Part shown: positions 60,155 through 64,000 of the stretch, piece after piece | Layout of the letters: the number at the start of each line of letters is the position of its first letter | Position numbering within the stretch: position 1 is the stretch's first letter | Assembly: GCA_017439555.1 (NCBI GenBank) | Contig: JAFSIZ010000050.1 | Location: 1-64,000 of the forward strand | DNA: 64,000 nt | Reading direction: 5' to 3' | From: Oscillospiraceae bacterium | GTDB taxonomy: Bacteria > Bacillota > Clostridia > Oscillospirales > JAAYXM01 | The notes under the pieces: generated by a model | The model's input: only the letters and a program-made list of their open reading frames with translations | Databases searched by the model: none | What the model was told of the DNA's origin: nothing | Translations under genes and position numbers: made by a program

Positions 60155-60290
60155 GGATGTCTTATTAATTTCTATTCAAACAATTAAAACGATAAAAAAC
60201 GCTGAACGAAAACGTTCAGCGTTTTTTATCGTTGTTGATTTTTCGAATATGACATCGGGTAGTGTTGTAATGTGTTTTTTCAACAGAGTT
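60155..60290. pseudogene. Scar of joined gene ends: aconitase-family tail and LacI-family tail
   Basis: Bases 60155-60180 are an exact 26-base copy of 54197-54222, the 3' end of the aconitase-family gene. Bases 60194 to about 60275 are a diverged copy of 56343 to about 56425, the terminator and last codons of the LacI gene on the minus strand (residues like TLPDVIFEKST). In the intact locus these ends flank the DUF4838 gene, which is missing here. So this looks like a decayed duplicate of that locus with its middle lost. Confidence 0.65.
60194..60227. terminator. Terminator after the AraC gene at 60.3 kb (copy of the LacI terminator)
   Basis: AAAAAACGCTGAACG and CGTTCAGCGTTTTTT form a 15-bp perfect stem with a 4-base loop. 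It lies downstream of the minus-strand AraC gene and was apparently inherited with the decayed LacI tail. Confidence 0.85.
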
Positions 60291-61227
60291 ATTTCAGTTG
60301 TTGTTTCTGACTTGAAGTCGGTGTGTATTCAATGGGGGGATGCGTAGCTCTTTCGGGGGATGTAAAAATATCAATGCAAAATTTTGAGGGGGAAACACCA
60401 AAATGTCTTGTGAAAAGCCGTGTGAGATTTGTGCGATCTCCAAGACCGCAAAGCTTTGCAACATTGTCAAGGAGTATTTTTGAATGATGTTGGCTTAAAA
60501 GCAGGTTGCGCACGGCTGTAAGTCTGCGGGAAAGCAGATATTGAGAAAAGGTGAGATTTGTTATTTCTTTAAAATGTGTGGTGAAAGTGCTGCGAGACAT
60601 TCCGGCTATTGGGCAAACACTATCTATTGTGAGCTTTTTTTGATAGTTGAAATCTATACAATTCACAGATCTTTTTATTGCGCGAACGCGCTCTAAAACA
60701 GCTTGTCTGTTATACTCGACACGCTCTTTTGTGCATAGCAACGTGAAAATCTTACCTAACAATACAGCAGTTTTTTTCGGAGACAGATTTTCTTTTTTTG
60801 AGAATTCAACGGTTAACCCCTCAAAGAGAGCTTTTGCATCATCCTTTTCACTCTCTTTGAAATTATAAATCTGAGGAATGGCGTAATTCTCAAAATAAGA
60901 GAGTCTTCCGCAGTATGGGAAAAAACTATATCCATTATCCGACATAAAGTTATCAATAAAAGAAATAAAGATAACAATCGGAGTGTCATCTGATTGGGAA
61001 AGATCCGTTATGTGATCGATAAAGGGGAGAATGACGGAACAGGAATCGGGCTCCTGAATATATTTTTTGCCGTTGATTGTATGATGAAGAGTACCTGACT
61101 TAACATAGCATAGTTGGATGTGATCATGCATATGCAGATAGGCCTTTGCTCGCTGATATTGTGTTGAAATTCTTATGGGTAGATTCTCGAAATGCTGCGT
61201 AGACACAATAGGAGGAACAATCTTCAT
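60289..61227 (-). CDS. AraC-family transcriptional regulator
   Basis: The 312-residue protein has a cupin-like sensor (about residues 20-110, KAYLHMHDHIQLCYVKSGTL and SVILPFIDHIT). The C-terminal AraC domain (about 195-295) contains LTIDSVCPIAGMSRSTFTTHF, and the second helix-turn-helix DNVAKLCGLGDRTNLTRLFTRHFGVSPSKF. The tail beyond it is about 20 residues of low complexity. It is divergent from the large surface protein at the right edge, which it probably controls. A perfect consensus promoter lies ahead. The stop codon falls next to the decayed LacI remnant. Confidence 0.9.
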   Translation of the reverse strand: MKIVPPIVSTQHFENLPIRISTQYQRAKAYLHMHDHIQLCYVKSGTLHHTINGKKYIQEPDSCSVILPFIDHITDLSQSDDTPIVIFISFIDNFMSDNGYSFFPYCGRLSYFENYAIPQIYNFKESEKDDAKALFEGLTVEFSKKENLSPKKTAVLLGKIFTLLCTKERVEYNRQAVLERVRAIKRSVNCIDFNYQKKLTIDSVCPIAGMSRSTFTTHFKEITNLTFSQYLLSRRLTAVRNLLLSQHHSKILLDNVAKLCGLGDRTNLTRLFTRHFGVSPSKFCIDIFTSPERATHPPIEYTPTSSQKQQLK

Positions 61228-61270
61228 AAATCAGAGTTCACCTCAATTTCGGAAAGCGATTATTGAATAA

Positions 61271-61299
61271 ATTATATCATTGTGTACAAGCCCTGTCAA
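61271..61299 (-). promoter_or_regulatory. Consensus promoter of the AraC gene at 60.3 kb
   Basis: On the minus strand a perfect TTGACA and a perfect TATAAT are separated by 17 bases, about 43 bases ahead of the start codon. Confidence 0.85.
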
Positions 61300-61333
61300 A
61301 TGAAAAAATCATTCGATTTGCAACGTTTTTTTC

Positions 61334-61363
61334 TTGTCTTACTTAAAAATGATATTGTATACT
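61334..61363 (+). promoter_or_regulatory. Promoter of the right-edge surface protein gene
   Basis: TTGTCT and TATACT are 18 bases apart, 49 bases ahead of the ATG. The weak -35 box and the divergent AraC gene suggest activation. Confidence 0.55.
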
Positions 61364-61412
61364 TGTCATAGACAATATATATACTGGAAGTATAAGATTG
61401 GAGGAAAAATAA

Positions 61413-64000
61413 ATGAAGAAGATATTGTCGCTTATTCTTGTATTGGTGCTTGTTGTCGGCATGATACCGGATATTATCCCAAATGTTTCTGCGGCATCAG
61501 GGAGCGTAACATATACATTTACATATACAGCTCGCTCTGATGCCGGCAGGTCGACAACTCTTGAAGCGGCGGACGGAACATGGAGTTCTGTATACAAGCA
61601 GTTTCCGGTAAACCCTGCAAATCCGGGCGAAAACTGGGCATATCTCGGATCTGGTGTCGGAAGAGCTGTAAAACCCGGAACAGCGTATGTTCAGATCGCC
61701 AGATATGTAGGTACAAACAGATGGTACGCCGATGAGTGGACAGCATTCAAAATAAAGGTTCCCGAAACGGGGAAATATATACTTTCAAAAGCGACAGGTT
61801 TTGCGTATTCAAACGGTTCGCAGGATCTTGGCATATATCTCGTTCCGCTTGATGAGACGTATTCAAATCTTTTTCAAGAAGGGAATACATCAACCTACGG
61901 AACTATATCTGATGGAGAGTATCGCAAGGGACACAAGACGTTTACTCAGCTTGGAATTCCCGAAAACACAAAAATAGGTTTTACAACAGATCTCAGAGCA
62001 TCCTCTTCTACCTATGATTGTGAACTAGGATTAACCGATACCACTGTGCGTGAATTGGAGTCAGGCGTAGAGTATGCGCTTGTTTTGAGAACAACGACGG
62101 CAGGCGCACAGACTATTACGAGCTTGACATTTGATTACGAAAAGGAAGAAACGAAGCTTACAGATATTGAAGTAAGTTTCGGCGATGAGGTGATTGTCGG
62201 AACGAAACTTGAACCTGAAATAATCTGGAAAAGCGGAGAAAATGTGATTGAAAATGCTTCCGGTGAAGTATCGCTTGAAATTATTGAAAATGAAAGCGAT
62301 GCCCTTATTGATGCGGGAAGCGGAAGTATTTATGCGAGAGGCGAAGGAAGTGCGATTGTGCAGGTTACCGGAACTCTCAATGGAGTATCTGTGTCGGTAA
62401 ATGCAGAGGTGACTGTCACAAAGGGCATAGCCTATTCCGGCGTGGATCAGCAATATTTATTTTATCTGAATGCATATCCGGGACTATCTGCTGTTGGTTT
62501 CAAAGCATCTGAGATAAACGAAGAAACCTTCACAAGCGGATGTGCTTGCCTTGAATACAATGATAGCCGCCCATGGGCTTTTGTTGCGGCGAAAGCTTCA
62601 AGACCGGATAATAGCGGAGTGTATTTCAAGCTTTATGCAAAATATCTGGATCTTTCAGCAAGAATCGGGGAGTGGGCAGCTTTCAAGGTCAAAGTGCCTG
62701 CACCGGGAAAGTATATGGTGGACGTCGGCGGCTATACATATGCCTCAGGCGGAAAGGCCAATATATATATGCTTCCGTATGAAGAGAGTATGAGTTTTTC
62801 CGAAATTTCCGCAAATATTGACAGCTATATATCAGAGGACAATTACATAGCTTCGGCAGACTTTAACGGAACCGTCACGGATTCCGTGGTGCAGAAAGCA
62901 GTCGGTTCTTTTGTCGCTGCGGATAATCTCGACTATAGCAAAGGATATGCAGATTATCTGATGGTAGTAACAACAAATCGCAGTGATATAAAATCGAGTG
63001 CATATGCAGTGTTGCTTCATTCTGTAAGCCTTATAGGAAGCGGAGGGATAGACGAGTTAGATATTACAATGTCTGATACGGAGATCGGAATCGGAGAGAG
63101 CACAGTCGTAGAGAATGTATCAGCGTTTTATCCCGGTGGCGGAAAGATGAATCTTGAGGATGCATTTATAAGGCACAGCATATCCAATGGAGCTTCGGAT
63201 ATACTTGAGATTTCGGAAGATGGCAAAACCTTTACGGCCATCGGAGAAGGGACTGCAGAGATTGAAACACTTGTCATCGCTGAAGGAAGCGTAGCTTCTG
63301 AGAAAACAACGATTACTGTTGATGACAGCCAGGGGGTTATGAATGCATTCCTTTATGGCGAGGATGAGGTATATGTCGGAGAGGAATTGGCTCTTGCAAC
63401 CGGAATTGAGCTCAACAACAGAAAACTTGTTGACATCGGAGAGGTTGTTCGATACGATGTTGTAAGTCAGTCTGAGGAAGGTGTGCTGATTCTTTCTGAA
63501 GACGAAAAGAAAGTTGTTGCAGAAAAGAGCGGAACAGCACAACTGAGAGCGGAGATTAGCGTAAGAGGAAAGCTTATCTATACAGATACAATAACAGTAA
63601 ATGTTGTCGAATCAAAGCTTGCCTATAGCTCATACCCAACAGATTTCTCGATAGATCTGCGTCAGGGTACATATAGCGGAGATGCTTTTTCGACGCTTCC
63701 TGAAATAACTGAATACAGTGAACATCGCAATTGGATATATCACGACTTTACTAATCCGAATCCTCAATATAAAGTGATAGAGCTTCCTGCGAAGACAGCA
63801 AAGTATTCATATATACTGTGGTCATCAGCTACCGCGGAAGGGTATCTTGCGTTCAAGGTAATCTTCCCTGCTGCAGGCAAATATGTTGCGGAATCATATG
63901 GATATTGCAGAGACAGAACTCCAAATATTGAAATGTATGTAATTCCGGCAACTGATGAAAACGCTGCAGCATTAGGCGAGCTGATTGTTAAAGATAATGA
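61413..64000 (+). CDS. Large secreted modular surface protein, partial (continues past the window)
   Basis: An uninterrupted frame of 862 codons runs to the window edge. It has a signal peptide (MKKILSLILVLVLVVGMIPD, cleavage near VSAAS, residues 26-30). Beta-rich modules follow (about 30-245, 345-550 and from about 730), with the pattern WTAFKIKVPETGKYILS and LGIYLVPLD. The same pattern appears in the secreted protein at 24.4 kb and the giant lyase. Between them lie Big_2 Ig-like stretches (about 248-340, 550-630 and 640-730). The end is unknown; SLH domains and a catalytic domain may follow. GGAGG lies 8 bases ahead of ATG. It is divergent from an AraC regulator. Confidence 0.88.
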   Translation, partial: MKKILSLILVLVLVVGMIPDIIPNVSAASGSVTYTFTYTARSDAGRSTTLEAADGTWSSVYKQFPVNPANPGENWAYLGSGVGRAVKPGTAYVQIARYVGTNRWYADEWTAFKIKVPETGKYILSKATGFAYSNGSQDLGIYLVPLDETYSNLFQEGNTSTYGTISDGEYRKGHKTFTQLGIPENTKIGFTTDLRASSSTYDCELGLTDTTVRELESGVEYALVLRTTTAGAQTITSLTFDYEKEETKLTDIEVSFGDEVIVGTKLEPEIIWKSGENVIENASGEVSLEIIENESDALIDAGSGSIYARGEGSAIVQVTGTLNGVSVSVNAEVTVTKGIAYSGVDQQYLFYLNAYPGLSAVGFKASEINEETFTSGCACLEYNDSRPWAFVAAKASRPDNSGVYFKLYAKYLDLSARIGEWAAFKVKVPAPGKYMVDVGGYTYASGGKANIYMLPYEESMSFSEISANIDSYISEDNYIASADFNGTVTDSVVQKAVGSFVAADNLDYSKGYADYLMVVTTNRSDIKSSAYAVLLHSVSLIGSGGIDELDITMSDTEIGIGESTVVENVSAFYPGGGKMNLEDAFIRHSISNGASDILEISEDGKTFTAIGEGTAEIETLVIAEGSVASEKTTITVDDSQGVMNAFLYGEDEVYVGEELALATGIELNNRKLVDIGEVVRYDVVSQSEEGVLILSEDEKKVVAEKSGTAQLRAEISVRGKLIYTDTITVNVVESKLAYSSYPTDFSIDLRQGTYSGDAFSTLPEITEYSEHRNWIYHDFTNPNPQYKVIELPAKTAKYSYILWSSATAEGYLAFKVIFPAAGKYVAESYGYCRDRTPNIEMYVIPATDENAAALGELIVKDN

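Overview
The window looks like a chromosomal segment of an anaerobic, spore-forming clostridial Firmicute, probably a gut or rumen glycan user; I cannot name the family. The evidence is a spoIIGA-sigE-sigG cluster, a SipL-type SPOCS/LysM spore-coat protein (the clostridial rather than bacillar type), an S-layer (SLH) anchored giant surface protein, strong AGGAGG-type ribosome sites and vegetative TTGACA/TATAAT promoters. No rRNA, tRNA, CRISPR array or prophage was recognised. The left edge holds the 3' end of an IS3-type insertion sequence.

Layout. 0-5 kb: IS3 end, a DtxR/MntR-type repressor, an AI-2E-family membrane protein, and an ACT protein-hom-lysC operon for aspartate-family amino acids. 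5-8.4 kb: a small XRE repressor divergent from a secreted leucine-rich-repeat protein, with a double palindromic operator between them and a tiny Gly-rich peptide gene behind. 8.4-13.4 kb: a TPP-riboswitch-controlled thiamine salvage operon (thiW-thiM-thiE-thiD-cytX-thiN, minus strand). 13.5-15 kb: sipL. 15-20 kb: an orphan sugar-binding lipoprotein with a ceramidase-fold hydrolase, an AraC regulator and an orphan PTS EIIC-type membrane protein. 20.5-36.6 kb: a putative glycosidase and an AraC regulator that share a promoter element, a cyclase-family hydrolase, a secreted modular protein and a 3197-residue SLH-anchored heparinase II/III-type polysaccharide lyase. 36.9-46.4 kb: a nine-gene co-directional operon (FGGY kinase, M28 peptidase, ceramidase-fold hydrolase, NagA-like deacetylase, second ceramidase-fold hydrolase, NagB-like protein, SIS isomerase, archaeal-type triose-phosphate isomerase homologue, long UPF0047 protein). 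46.5-51.5 kb: tex and the sporulation sigma cluster. 51.6-64 kb: lipoprotein, aconitase-family hydratase, DUF4838 glycosidase-like protein, LacI regulator divergent from a third operon-type ceramidase-fold hydrolase (fourth family member in the window), sugar-phosphate isomerase, a decayed GH88 unsaturated-glucuronidase gene and other gene fragments, an AraC regulator, and the start of another giant modular surface protein running off the right edge.

How it may fit together (inference). The surface lyase, DUF4838 and GH42-like proteins and the GH88 relic point to a uronic-acid and amino-sugar containing polysaccharide. The nine-gene operon has NagA/NagB-type enzymes, a sugar kinase and two isomerases, as expected for intracellular processing of the products. 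Four cytosolic ceramidase-fold hydrolases in one 41-kb stretch, each tied to sugar regulators or sugar enzymes, are the least explained part and the best candidate for an undescribed catabolic system. Also notable are the sigG leader, whose Shine-Dalgarno is locked in a 15-bp stem ahead of a TTG start; a spoIIGA promoter with a 22-nt spacer; and a family of miniature inverted-repeat elements.
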